Shown piece by piece: positions 24,261-34,600 of a stretch of 64,000 nt of DNA. The notes below the pieces were generated by a model. The model searched no databases, was not told where the DNA came from, and saw only the letters and a list, made by a program, of their open reading frames with translations. Numbering within the stretch: position 1 is the first letter of the stretch; the number at the start of each line of letters is the position of its first letter. The stretch is from positions 1-64,000 of the forward strand of contig LVLI01000217.1 of NCBI GenBank assembly GCA_001687465.1, written 5' to 3'. The stretch is from Halocafeteria seosinensis. Its lineage: Eukaryota > Sar > Bigyra > Bicosoecida. Made by a program: the position numbers and the translations under genes.

Positions 24261-25635
24261 ATGAATCTAAAAATGATGAAACGACTGGTTCCGGCCGTAT
24301 CCAGGAAGCAGCAGCATGTAAGTCACACAACTGAAGGTCCTAAACCACTTCAGCCAGGTTTCTACTCGGTTCAACCCCCTACTGTGCACCTTCATGAGTC
24401 CTGGGTCTTTATGACTGCAGACCTGCCTGCTGCCGACACTGGGAAATAGAGGGAGTAATCTCTTGTACAGAACGCATGCGTCAATACCCACTATGCAACT
24501 CATGGGAGATCCTCCGCTGGGAGCGACCGGCGGCGAAGCAGCTGAAGCCTCTTCGCAGACTTCTTTAAGTCGAAAGCGGATGGTTGATTTACGCTCAGAT
24601 ACCGTCACCAAGCCTACAGCTGAGATGACTATTGCAATGATGGATGCTGAAGTAGGAGACGACGTGTATCACGAAGATCCGACAGTCAATAAACTCGAGA
24701 AACGCGCAGCTGAAGTCTTCGGGAAAGAGAGTGCACTCTTCGTGCCTTCGGGGACAATGGGGAACCTTTGCTCTATTGGAGCATTAACTAGTCAACGAGG
24801 TGAAGAAATGCTAATAGGTGATCTGAGTCATATGTACCACTATGAGCAAGGCGGTGCCGCGTTCCTCTTGGGTGTTAACAGCTTTGCTATTCGCACGGAA
24901 CCCGACGGAACGCTAAAGCTTCAAGATCTCCAAGACAGTATCAAAGAGCCAGATCCGCATTATGCCAAAACTACTGTTGTCTGTCTAGAAAACACTCATA
25001 ACAAGTGTGGTGGAACCGTGCTGCCCAAGGCTTACATCGACGACGTTGCTGCGCTCTGCAAAGAAGAAGGACTTAAATTACATATGGATGGCGCTCGAAT
25101 TTTTAATGCTTCAACTGAGTTAGGAATAAATGTATCATCTTTAGTAGAGAACTGCGATACAGTCTCTGCGTGTTTGAGTAAGGGACTCGGCGCGCCGGTG
25201 GGAAGCGTTGTGGCCGGAAGCAAGGAGGTGGTGGATCGGGCTCATCGGCTGCGTAAAGCTCTTGGTGGAGGAATGAGGCAAGCAGGAATAATGGCAGCGC
25301 CAGCGTATGTTGCCCTCGAGAAGGGACCTGATGGTCTAAAGCAGGATCATCAAAATGCTCGGTACTTTGCTCGGTGTGTTGACCCAGTACCGGGAATAAG
25401 TGTTCGCGGCAAGGTTGCTTCGAACATGGTTTTCTTGACGCTAGAGCAAGAAACATTGGGAGTGAGTTCAGCAGACTTTGCCAATTCTTTGGAAAGTGAA
25501 TTCGGTGTACAAACGGGACCTGTAGGAAAGAACGTGCTCCGCTTTGTGTGGCATCATCAGGTGTCCTCTGAACAGACTGAAAAAGCCATCGACGCTGTTA
25601 CTTCTCTAGCGAATAGGTTGGGCAAGAAGGAATGA
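24261..25635 (+). CDS. GLY1: L-threonine aldolase
   Basis: This PLP enzyme splits L-threonine (or allo-threonine) to glycine and acetaldehyde. Exon 24261-24317 encodes MNLKMMKRLVPAVSRKQQH and joins through a 103-nt GTAAGT..CAG intron to 24421-25635, giving 423 residues. The catalytic domain starts at MVDLRSDTVTKPT and has GDDVYHEDPTV, the family FVPSGTMGNL, HMDGARIFNAS, and the PLP lysine in SKGLGAPVGS. The ~65 residues before the domain are basic, hydroxylated and free of acids at the start, as in a mitochondrial or plastid leader; without the first exon translation would start at 24493. Its downstream neighbour makes serine, so the pair may serve one-carbon and glycine supply. Confidence 0.92.
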
Positions 25636-26200
25636 AACAAACGTGCTATCCTACCTTAAATTACTAGGTGAGAATTCCCACGCTTGTTTGGACAACTAAG
25701 ACTGAGTCAACACTTTCATAAGTCAGTTCCGTCTTATCTTCACATCTCTTTCTCGACCTTCACAAGCAGCCATAGTGTTCTCTCTCGCAGCTCCGCCGGG
25801 CTTTATGAGTTTCTCGGCCCCCTTCTCGGGTGGAAGATTATTGCATTCTGTTTACCAGTTCCATATCTCAAATAAACCTCGTATTTCCTTGCATTGAACG
25901 CCATTATAAGCTTTTCTAAGGCGGTACAACGAGGAATCTTAAACTCGCAGTTTTGATTGTCGCATCGTGTACGAACAATTGGAATCCGGTCAAGAATTCC
26001 AACTTCTGGGTTTGTTGTGTATGCTTTTGGTCAAGCATATCACTCTTTGCGTTGCTAGGGTCCCTTGTGCTGCAACAGTTGAGTTCTGTTGTACTTGTGT
26101 TTCTATTGGATTCTTAGAGTTAGGTTAGCATTCCCATTTGTTCTCATTGCGGATTTCTTCTGTTGCCTGATACGTATTCACCCTGATACTCTCTGGAAAA
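25636..26200. other. Intergenic region
   Basis: 565 nt between the aldolase and the serine-synthesis fusion, on the same strand. No gene or repeat is seen. It presumably contains the aldolase 3' end (AATAAA-like at 25872) and the promoter of the next gene. Confidence 0.4.
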
Positions 26201-29200
26201 ATGATGCGCGCAGTGACTAGAAGGTAAGCTATTGCACCTTTCTCGCTGGTTTGGCTGGGTTGAGTGAGTTGGTACAGAGGAGAGAGTGGGGTGGCTTCCT
26301 GGGCGAAATCGGAACACTCCTTGCCGTCCTCCCACTGACACCGTCACCAGAAGCGCAGAACAGGCTCTCCTCTCGCAGCTGATACACGTATTTTTCCCGT
26401 TTATGAGACACGTAGAGGCATGGTACAATGGGGTTCAAATGGCTATGGACCTCCGGAAACGAAGGGAAACCACGGCGCTCAGGGGTAGCACGGGTGTTCT
26501 TGTGTGAGAAAGTTGTTCTGATCAAGACCTTTTACGTACGAATTAAGGCTTGCCTGGCCTGCATTCACATACGCCTACTGTGGTAATCATATTGGCCTTT
26601 AGTGAATGGATGTTGACTGTGTATATTATGGTTGAACAGATTAACGGGGAACGTGTCGCCGTTGTTCCGCCGTTCATTTGGACCTGCTGGATGTCCTGCT
26701 CAATTTCATGCCTCCGCTATAAATGACGATAAGATCTTAATAAGTGACCCTGCCGATCCTATATGTGCCGAAACACTGAAGAAAGGTGGGCATGAGGTCA
26801 CTGAGCTGGGAAAGTCGACGATTTCAGAAGATGAGCTCGCACAGATGATTGGAGAATACGACGGACTTGTTGTGAGGAGGTAGGCCATCTCACCTTGACC
26901 TTTATGCATGGAATTTGAAGTCAATTTCACGTTTAATTTTCTGCAGTGGTACCAAAGTAACTAAGAAAATTATTGACGCGGGGGAAAAGTTGAAACTAAT
27001 TGGCCGCGCCGGAACTGGAGTGGACAACATTTCTATCCCTGACGCCACAAGGAAAGGTATCCTGGTAATGAACACTCCAGGTGGAAATACTAACAGTGCT
27101 GCAGAGTTAACAATGTGCCATCTTATGGCCCTGTCGAGACACATTCCGCAAGCATGCAGCTCATTGAAAGAAGGCCGTTGGGATCGAAAACATTACACTG
27201 GTAACGAATTGCACGGCAAAAAGATTGGTATCATCGGTTTGGGCCGCATTGGCCGTCAGGTTGCTGAGTGGTGCAGTGCGCTTGGCATGCATGTGATCGG
27301 CTACGACCCCTTGATGTCTAGAGAAGCTGCCGAGAAAGCAGGAATTGAAGCTGTTAGCCTTAACGAGCTGTACAGGAATTCTGATTTCATTAGTATGCAC
27401 GTTCCCAAAAACCGAGAGACCACCGATCTAATTGGAGAAAAAGCATTGAACGAATGCAAACAAGGTGTTCGCATTATTAACTGCTCTCGAGGGGGAATTA
27501 TAAATGAACAGGCGCTCCTCAAGGCTTTGGAAAGTGGAAAAGTTGCTGGAGCTGGATTAGATGTCTATGAGTCGGAACCGCCGCCTGAATCTTCCAAGGC
27601 TTTATTGGAGCACCCCAATGTAATTTGCACCCCGCATCTTGGAGCTAGTACAAATGAAGCTCAGATAAACGTGGCACGGGATATCGCTACTCAGTTCGTT
27701 GATGCTCTTGCTCAGCGCCGCTTTGTTGGTGTAGTCAATGCCCCCGCAAGGATGGATTTGGCTTCCCGGAGCGACTTGCTTCCGTACATTAGTGTAGCGG
27801 AGCGGCTGGGATCCTTACAAGCTCAGTTCCGGGACATTGGCCAGGTTTCTGTGAAGAAGATAGAATTGGTGCTACGTGGTGAGAAGGTGGCAGACACTGC
27901 TGTCGCTGACGTCATGAAGACCGCCGCCCTGAAGGGATTGCTCAGCCAGATTGTAACAGAAGGAAGTGTGAATATGGTGAACACACCCATGTACGCCGAG
28001 CAACTTGGAATCGATGTTCAAGTAAAGACGGAAGGAAAAGCAGGCAACTACAACAACTTGATTACAGTAAATCTTTTCACTGAAGATGACTCCGGCTCCA
28101 AGGCCGAGGACAAACAATACTCCATGTCCGCTACCGTCTTCTCGCCGCAAGAGTCTCGCCTCGTCCAAATCGACGACTACAAGGTTGACATTGACCCAAT
28201 CGGAGATATGTTGTTTTTCCGCAACAAGGATCAACCTGGGGTGCTTCAAAAGATCACCAATGTCCTTTCCCAAGACGGTGTCAACATTGCTAACTTCGGT
28301 CTTGGACGTCATGGTGGCGGTGGAATGGCGCTCGGTGTGCTGTCTCTTGACAGTGAGATCCCGGCTGCAACATTGAAGAAAGTGAACGAGTTGGACAACG
28401 TAATGCATGCTTGGCAGGTTAATCTTCCATCTACAAGCAGGATGCGTGTCGCTGAAAAAGGAGAGAGTGATGGAGTGCCTTCTGCAGTACACGCTGGACT
28501 GGCTCGTAAACCTGCTGTGCGTCCAGCCTCTCCTTGCTTTGGATCAGGACCCACCAAGAAACGACCGGGTTGGAAGGTATCTAATTTATCGAATGCACCA
28601 GTAGGCCGTAGCCACCGCAGCAAAGATGGAAAAGGACGTCTTCGTTACGCCATCGATTTCACTCATGACGTTCTGCAACTCCCCGAAGATTATAGAATTG
28701 GCATTGTTCCCGCTTCTGACACGGGAGCATTTGAAATGGCAATGTGGTCTATGCTAGGTGAGAGGCCTGTAGATGTGGCCCATTGGGAGAGCTTTGGAAG
28801 CGGCTGGTACGACGATGCTGTTAAGGAGCTGCAGTTAGAAAACGTCCGTGAATTCAAAGCAGACTATGGATACCTTCCCAACATGAACGAAATCAATTCT
28901 GATCATGATGTGCTTTTCCCTTGGAACGGAACCACCAGTGGTGTTTGCGTACCCAATGCCGATTTCATCAAGGAAGACAGAAAGGGTCTGACCTTCTGTG
29001 ACGCTACTAGCGCTGTTTTCGCCCAGAACGTTGAACTAGAAAAGTGTGACGTGATGACTTACAGTTGGCAGAAAGCTCTCGGCGGAGAGGGCGCCCATGG
29101 TATGCTGATGCTTTCTCCCCGAGCTGTGGAGCGATTAGAAAGTTTTACGCCTCCCCGGCCTATGCCGAAGATCTTTAGAATGACAAAGAAGGGCAAGCTT

Positions 29201-29626
29201 AATGAGGATCTCTTCCAAGGCTCCACGATCAACACACCGTCGTTGCTATGTGTTGAAGACTATATCGATGCACTTACCTGGGCTAGCCAGCAAGGTGGAT
29301 TACAAGCATTGATCAACAAGGCAAACGATAACTAGGCTACAGTTGAACGCTTCGTCGAGGACAACAACTGGATCCATTTCTTGCCTGAGGATCCCTCGGT
29401 TCGCAGCAATACATCTGTCTGCCTTACGGTGGACCTTGAGGAGTCGAAGGTTAAGAAAATGGTATCCTTGCTGGAAAAAGAAGGTGTTGCTTACGACATC
29501 GGCGCTTACAGAGATGCACCTGCAGGTCTGAGAATCTGGTGTGGTTCGACAGTTGAGAAGTCTGATTTAGAGGCTCTAATGCCGTGGATTAAGTGGGCTT
29601 ACATGGTCTGCGCCAATGGCGAATAG
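26201..29626 (+). CDS. Fused D-3-phosphoglycerate dehydrogenase / phosphoserine aminotransferase, internal TAG
   Basis: One gene encodes the first two steps of serine synthesis: 3-phosphoglycerate to 3-phosphohydroxypyruvate to phosphoserine. Exons are 26201-26223, 26640-26879 and 26947-29626; introns are 416 and 67 nt. Residues 1-35 are a basic organelle-type leader. The dehydrogenase follows with RAGTGVDNI, Rossmann [12 protein letters not shown], catalytic Arg in [10 protein letters not shown], Glu in YESEPP, His in CTPHLGAST, and a C-terminal ACT domain. From about residue 600 ([13 protein letters not shown]) it continues as aminotransferase with PLP Lys in [10 protein letters not shown]. 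Codon 884 (29333-29335) is TAG; the same frame then continues with [16 protein letters not shown] and [10 protein letters not shown] to a second TAG at 29624. Translation ends at 883 or, if read through, at 980 residues. Confidence 0.9.
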
Positions 29627-30031
29627 ATTAGCGATTTCTTTTTCTAAAGTCTTAATCCGTTCTTTTGAAGGAGGATTAGGAAGAATGTGTTACTAATAGC
29701 TTGGTTTTTATATTATTGGCATGTATTTTTGCACGGTTCATCGTACATGTTGGTTCCATTCACTTGGGCTGTGATGTGAAATCAATCAACAACTCGAACA
29801 CCGTGTATCTTCCCTATCAGTATTGACCTTTCGCACCTGGCCATCCACCAGACATCACTGTCCCGGATAATGCATTTCATTATGGAACGCGCTCATGTTC
29901 GGAAGTTTGTTGGAACTTCGGCGCATTTTGTGAAGCCTGTTGTCATGCCGTGATGGGAGGTCTAAGATTTTCAGTGAATAGGGTTGATTGCTCATTGATG
30001 GTTTCCTTTCGTCCCTTTCTGTCGGAGTATC
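29627..30031. other. Intergenic region
   Basis: 405 nt, AT-richer than its flanks, between the serine-synthesis gene and the VOC gene. No gene, repeat or RNA is seen. Confidence 0.4.
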
Positions 30032-30470
30032 ATGTTTAATGGAGCTGTTATGTTCGTGAGGGACTTGCAAAAGTCTCTCAAGTTCTATCAAGTGCTGGGT
30101 ATCATACCCTCCATGGTAGCTGAAAATACATTCGCCCGGTTCGGTATGTACCCTATAAGCATACATCATACATATGTCTACTCTTCATCGTCACGTGTGT
30201 ATTTTTCTTATTACAGATAGCGATGGAAGTGCACACCTTATCCTGAAACAAGTGGATTCCTGCGCGGTGACCACCGCAGGATATAGTCCCTTTATGACGT
30301 TTCAGGTACAAGACCTGCCCATGGTTGTTTCCGAAGCGGTGCAACAAGGTGCTGAAATGGATGGCCCCATTCAATTTTTGGAGGACAAAAATACGGCTAC
30401 TCTGCGTTCCCCGGATGGGCATATGATTTCGCTCATCGAGGACAACGTCAACCATTCCCGGAGCTCATAA
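30032..30470 (+). CDS. Small VOC (glyoxalase/dioxygenase superfamily) protein
   Basis: Two exons (30032-30143, 30217-30470) give 121 residues, one VOC beta-alpha-beta-beta-beta pair. The start FNGAVMFVRDLQKSLKFYQV is the typical first strand and helix, ARFDSDGSAHLILKQ the following strands, and YSPFMTFQVQDL with FLEDKNTATLRSPDGHMISLIED the second module. The metal ligands cannot be assigned with confidence; the final Glu in LIED fits one. Members include glyoxalase I, fosfomycin-resistance-like enzymes and ring-cleaving dioxygenases, so no reaction is given. Its stop is 59 nt from the convergent HSF stop. Confidence 0.75.
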
Positions 30471-30529
30471 TGGCTCAGGACGACGTCCGTCTTTCTCTCG
30501 GACTCAAGTTCGAAATACTCTCCTGATGT

Positions 30530-32412
30530 TTAATAGTGGGAGTTAGCCTCATAGGAAGAATACGCGTCGGATTGCTCCTGCTCCTCGTAGTCTTCCCCCA
30601 TATTGCTGTCTTCCTGCTGGTAGTCCTCGTTCTGTTCGTGGCTAAACGTGTACTCATTCGAGCTATCTGCGGTACTGTTATTATATCCATGACTACGCTG
30701 CTGATACTCATACGGAGTTTGGGCAGTAGCATTTGATGGGGCCGTCTGGTATGGATGGCGAGGCATGGGTGGTTGACTTGCGCCAACGGGCACATTTTGG
30801 AATTGCGTTGCGTGTCGACTAGCCAATTCACTTTCCGTGTAAGTAATTCGATCTATGTATTCGACTCCGTACGTCATCCTCATTGATTGTCGAAGCTTCG
30901 CATCTGATCGTAGACAGTGTTGCAGCATGCCTAGAAGCCGGTGCTTCTCCGCTTTCTCGGCCTCCTCTCGCATTTGTATTTCCTGGATCATGGCTATGGC
31001 CGTAGCTAGCTGCTCTCGGTAATACACTTCGTTTGAGGATTGCGGAAACTCCACAGTACTTGGTGCTCCATTGGAAGAAGTCATTGGGTAAGAAGTAGCC
31101 ATGGTTCGTGGAGGCTGAGAGGATCCGTTTTGTGCCTGCAAATAATAGGAGAATTAAGCGTTTCTAGCTTGTAAGTAAAAGTTGTGGATCCATCCTTACC
31201 TGTAAGGAGTATTCAGACCACGTTGATTCTGAGCCACCCCGTGAATACGAAGCGGAAGAGCCACGTGCTTCGTTCCCGTGTTGCTCATTTCTTCTTCTGC
31301 GCTCTTTTATAGCCCCGTAAGCATGTGAGCGGCGTTTTAGCGAGGCCAGCGTATCGTCGTCGACTCCACGGCGTAAAACGGGATGCGAAAAGCTGATTAC
31401 GTTATCTCCTTCAGCGCTTGGCCTCTCCTTAATCTTGCGGAATCCATACCTGTAGAAGACACGGCGCTATCAAGTAGCACGCCACACCGACCGTACTGGC
31501 TGAACACTTACATATGAAGCTGCCTCAGAAAGCTTGCCCATTTGCAATGGTTGAAGTAGCGAGGGAAAACAACATTCGTTAGTGAATCAATCTGAATCAT
31601 CAAAAACATAAACGTCTGAAATTCTCTCCGTGTTATTCGCTAAGCTTTTTACCTATACTTACATCCTTCACGATAAGGACGTCACCTGAATCGCTCCATT
31701 GAATGTAGTCTTTGTACGCCCCGCAATCGACGATTTCCATAACCTTGACTAGGAAAGGTGCAACAGGAGTCTTGGCTGAGGAACGGCCGCCGCGGATAGA
31801 ATCTATCTTGGTGAAGTCATGTCTATCTCGTGGAAACGTTGAGGATGCAGAAGTCAAGGGTTCGGGCACTTCCATTGGTATCGGGGAGTACTGTGCATCC
31901 CCGTAGCCAGTGACCTAAGGTAAACCATATACGTTGTAAAAGTAAATTTCAAGTAGAATCGGAGAATAAAACTACGTTTCATGGCCCCCCTATCCTGTTA
32001 TCCTGTTCAACTCAGAGGAGCGGAATATCCCGACTGGGGGAAAGTTGCACTCATATTGAGGTCAAGGATGCCTCATTCTTTACTAAAAATACATCAGCCG
32101 TACTCTTACATATACCCTTCACGCGATGGTCCCAAATATGGCGTCGAAATGGGAAAATAACGCCGTTAGGAGCACTTGCTGGAATAACCTACCTCCGCTC
32201 CACCGGGGGGGGAGGGCCATGCTGCTCACTACACGCACGAGGGGGATTACACGTACCTTGTTTCCATTCTGCAGCGAATTTCCCGGTGGCGAATGGCCAT
32301 CAAAGAAGGGAGTTGCCATAGGGGCCTTCTTATTCGAGAGGGAAAAGGCCGTAATGTCTTCCATGGGGCCTGAAAGGTTGGAGGAGTATTGTTGAAGCCC
32401 TGGCTGAGACAT
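30530..32412 (-). CDS. HSF: Heat shock transcription factor
   Basis: HSFs bind nGAAn repeats and switch on chaperone genes in stress. Exons 32412-32257, 31914-31663, 31591-31512, 31449-31200 and 31135-30530 give 447 residues. The DNA-binding winged helix is reassembled across three introns: APFLVKVMEIVD, IQWSDSGDVLIVKD, IDSLTNVVFPRYFNHCKWAS, FLRQLHMYGFRKI and FSHPVLRRG. It departs from the usual WS.D..SF and VRQLN forms, so it is a divergent member. A possible short coiled coil follows near YYREQLATAIAMIQEIQMREEAEK in place of a long HR-A/B region. The tail is Gln/Tyr/Glu-rich, likely an activation region. The first intron is 342 nt, far longer than the others. Confidence 0.88.
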
Positions 32413-33589
32413 CTCGTGTCGTAATGCTCAGTAGATACTCTTCTTCCTGGGTCCTAGCTGGAAGGCAACCAATATGAGTCTTTGTAGATGGTATCCACCG
32501 CAAAAGAGAGCCGGAATCCTTGCAGGAAAGAGGTGCAAAACCAGTTTGGAGGGGCAGCAACCTCTCTCTCGCCGCTACGTATTATCCGTACAGTATCAGC
32601 GTATTCGCTTCCAGAGCCATGGATGGGGGGGAACAAAAGAAGCAATACTTTCTTCCTTCGTACTCGCTGGAGTCTGAATCACCAACAATGCGTTCAATTC
32701 TTCGTTCTAAGCCCTCCTCGAACGACTTCGGGAAATTGCGGAGGACCGTTGGAAACTAAAGTGCTGTTGATCAATAGCACGTTTTCCCAGCTAGATCGAA
32801 CACAGACCAAGACCCCCCTCGACGGATACAGACTGTGCGTGTGTGTTGCAACGGTAAGCAGGGATAAAGAGAGCTCGACTGGGACTGGAGTCCTTCGTTT
32901 TGGTGGGCAGGGCGGAGTTGCGAATCTTCGAATTCGAAACTAATTGGTCCCCCGATGTACAATGCAGGTCCTCATGTTGGATAATGGATACTGGATAGAA
33001 GGGAAAGATAGAACAGTAGAGTCATGGCCCGGGTGTGTTTATTGTTGGGGATGATGACGCCCCCTCGTGGACCGAAAGTCAGTTGTAGGAAGAAACCATC
33101 CAAATAACTGACTCGTCCGGGGAAGCAAGGCTCATGATGAGCAGTCTGCAGAGCGCTCGTCTAATGTTACGCGAAAGAATGCCTAGCGGGACTTCTTCGT
33201 TTGAGGAACAAGATTCTTGACTCCCAGTTGCTCGCAGACGTACAAGTATTTTACGTGGGCAAGTGTGAAACATTGGTGTATGCCGTCCTGGTGGTCATAA
33301 GTTCCTTTGTTGTCCAGGTCAAAGTAGCATATCTCAATGTACATGTGATAATTGCGATTTTCCTACGAGTTCGGTTCGTCTAACTTGGGCTATTTCTGTC
33401 AAATTGAGAGTTGAATTCCACTTTGGTTGGAGCTCAAGCTTGCTTACCAACAGATTCTTCGAAGAGCTGAATTGTGATAACTCTCCATTTCCGTGCACAA
33501 ATTGCAGCACAATAGGTGCTCTCGTCCTTGTTTTTTTAAGGCTTGAGAGCAAGCATTCTCACGCTCTTTGTATCCTTCCTTGCCTTGCC
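32413..33589. other. Divergent intergenic region, HSF/AN1 gene
   Basis: 1.18 kb between two divergent start codons. Several short frames overlap here but none has a recognisable domain or consistent splice sites. It may hold promoters and 5' leader exons. I see no clear GAA/TTC heat shock element array. Confidence 0.4.
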
Positions 33590-34571
33590 ATGGACTTTGA
33601 AGATGTAGGGAAACAATGCGCTCTGGAATCATGCACACAGCATGGTAGGCCCATACATATCATGCATACGTATATGAAAGACTGAATTCGCATGCATGAT
33701 TGTGCAGATTTCATGCCTATCCAATGCGAATACTGCAAACAGTTCTTTTGTGAAAATCACTATACGCTCGATGGACATCAATGCGCTTCCGTACCAGAAT
33801 TTGACCTATCTCAACGTGAGAAAGATGAAATTAATGCTCGAGTCTTTCAACGGGCCATGGACGCTATTCAGCGTTCCAGGGAAGAATCCGAAAAGTTGGA
33901 TTCCTCGGTGGCGTCAACACCGAGCGAGTTCCAACGAGGTACCAGGGCCCCTCAAGGATGTAAGAGAGCATCCGAAATTTTACGAGCAGCACGGGAAAGG
34001 GAGGCGAAAAAGTTCGGTTCCTCAGAGGCAGACACTACTGGGTCATCTATAGCGAACGCGAGCTCAAAAGAAGTCTCGGAGCGGCAATCCAATGAGAAGC
34101 CAATGACCGAAGCCGCGAAGAAACGAAAACAGAAGGTTGCAGTGATGAAAATCAAAACGAAGGCATATGCTCCGAAGCATATTGCAGAAAGTGACCGAGT
34201 ATATTTTGGATTGAAACTTGATGAATCTACTGGTCTTAACAGTGCAAATAGTACGCCAGGTTACGACCCGAAACTGCAACAGGTAAACATTTGCCTCTCC
34301 AGAGCATGGCAGATAGGAAAAGCCATAGACTACGTTAGTGAAAAGACAGGGGTGGAAAATGTCAATAACTCAACTACAGATAAGGTAAGTAGGTTCTACG
34401 ACAATAATACCATTAATCTTTGTCCGTTTAACTGTGGCATTGCAGTCGAGATTGCTGAGCCTTGTAAAATGGGAAAGCGGAGCGGTGCTCGAAGTAAACC
34501 CGACAATCCGTGAACTCCTGGACAAAAACGAAATATTTGAGGGCGACACATTATGTCTAAAACGGGGATAA
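33590..34571 (+). CDS. ZFAND1: AN1 zinc finger protein, Cuz1/ZFAND1-like
   Basis: Three exons (33590-33644, 33708-34384, 34446-34571) give 285 residues. Residues 9-43 form one AN1 finger: CALESC, CEYCKQFFC, then H, H and C in ENHYTLDGHQC, with all eight ligands. After a charged linker, the C-terminal part (DRVYFGLKLD, SRAWQIGKAIDYV, WESGAVLEVNPTIREL, GDTLCLKRG) matches the ubiquitin-like tail of ZFAND1 and yeast Cuz1. Those proteins link p97/Cdc48 and the proteasome during arsenite stress and stress-granule clearance. Animal ZFAND1 has two AN1 fingers; this one has one. The stop is 29 nt from the convergent neighbour's stop. Confidence 0.85.
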
Positions 34572-34600
34572 TCTTGCACGCGCAAGTAGACTAGCTATCA

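Noticed and set aside
28086-28623. Antisense and shifted frames over the dehydrogenase-aminotransferase junction
   Set aside because: The sense frame is conserved on both sides; these are by-products of codon usage.
29333-29335. UAG reassigned to an amino acid in this organism
   Set aside because: TAG ends several other genes here at the right place (TBP, CAF-1, DnaJ, armadillo-like, unknown basic protein, coiled-coil), and reading through them would add long unsupported tails.
29295-29342. A 48-nt GT..CAG intron that would remove the internal TAG in frame
   Set aside because: Its donor GTGGAT is unlike the others, it is shorter than every other intron used, and it would delete a conserved helix (LQALINKAN). 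It remains a formal alternative.
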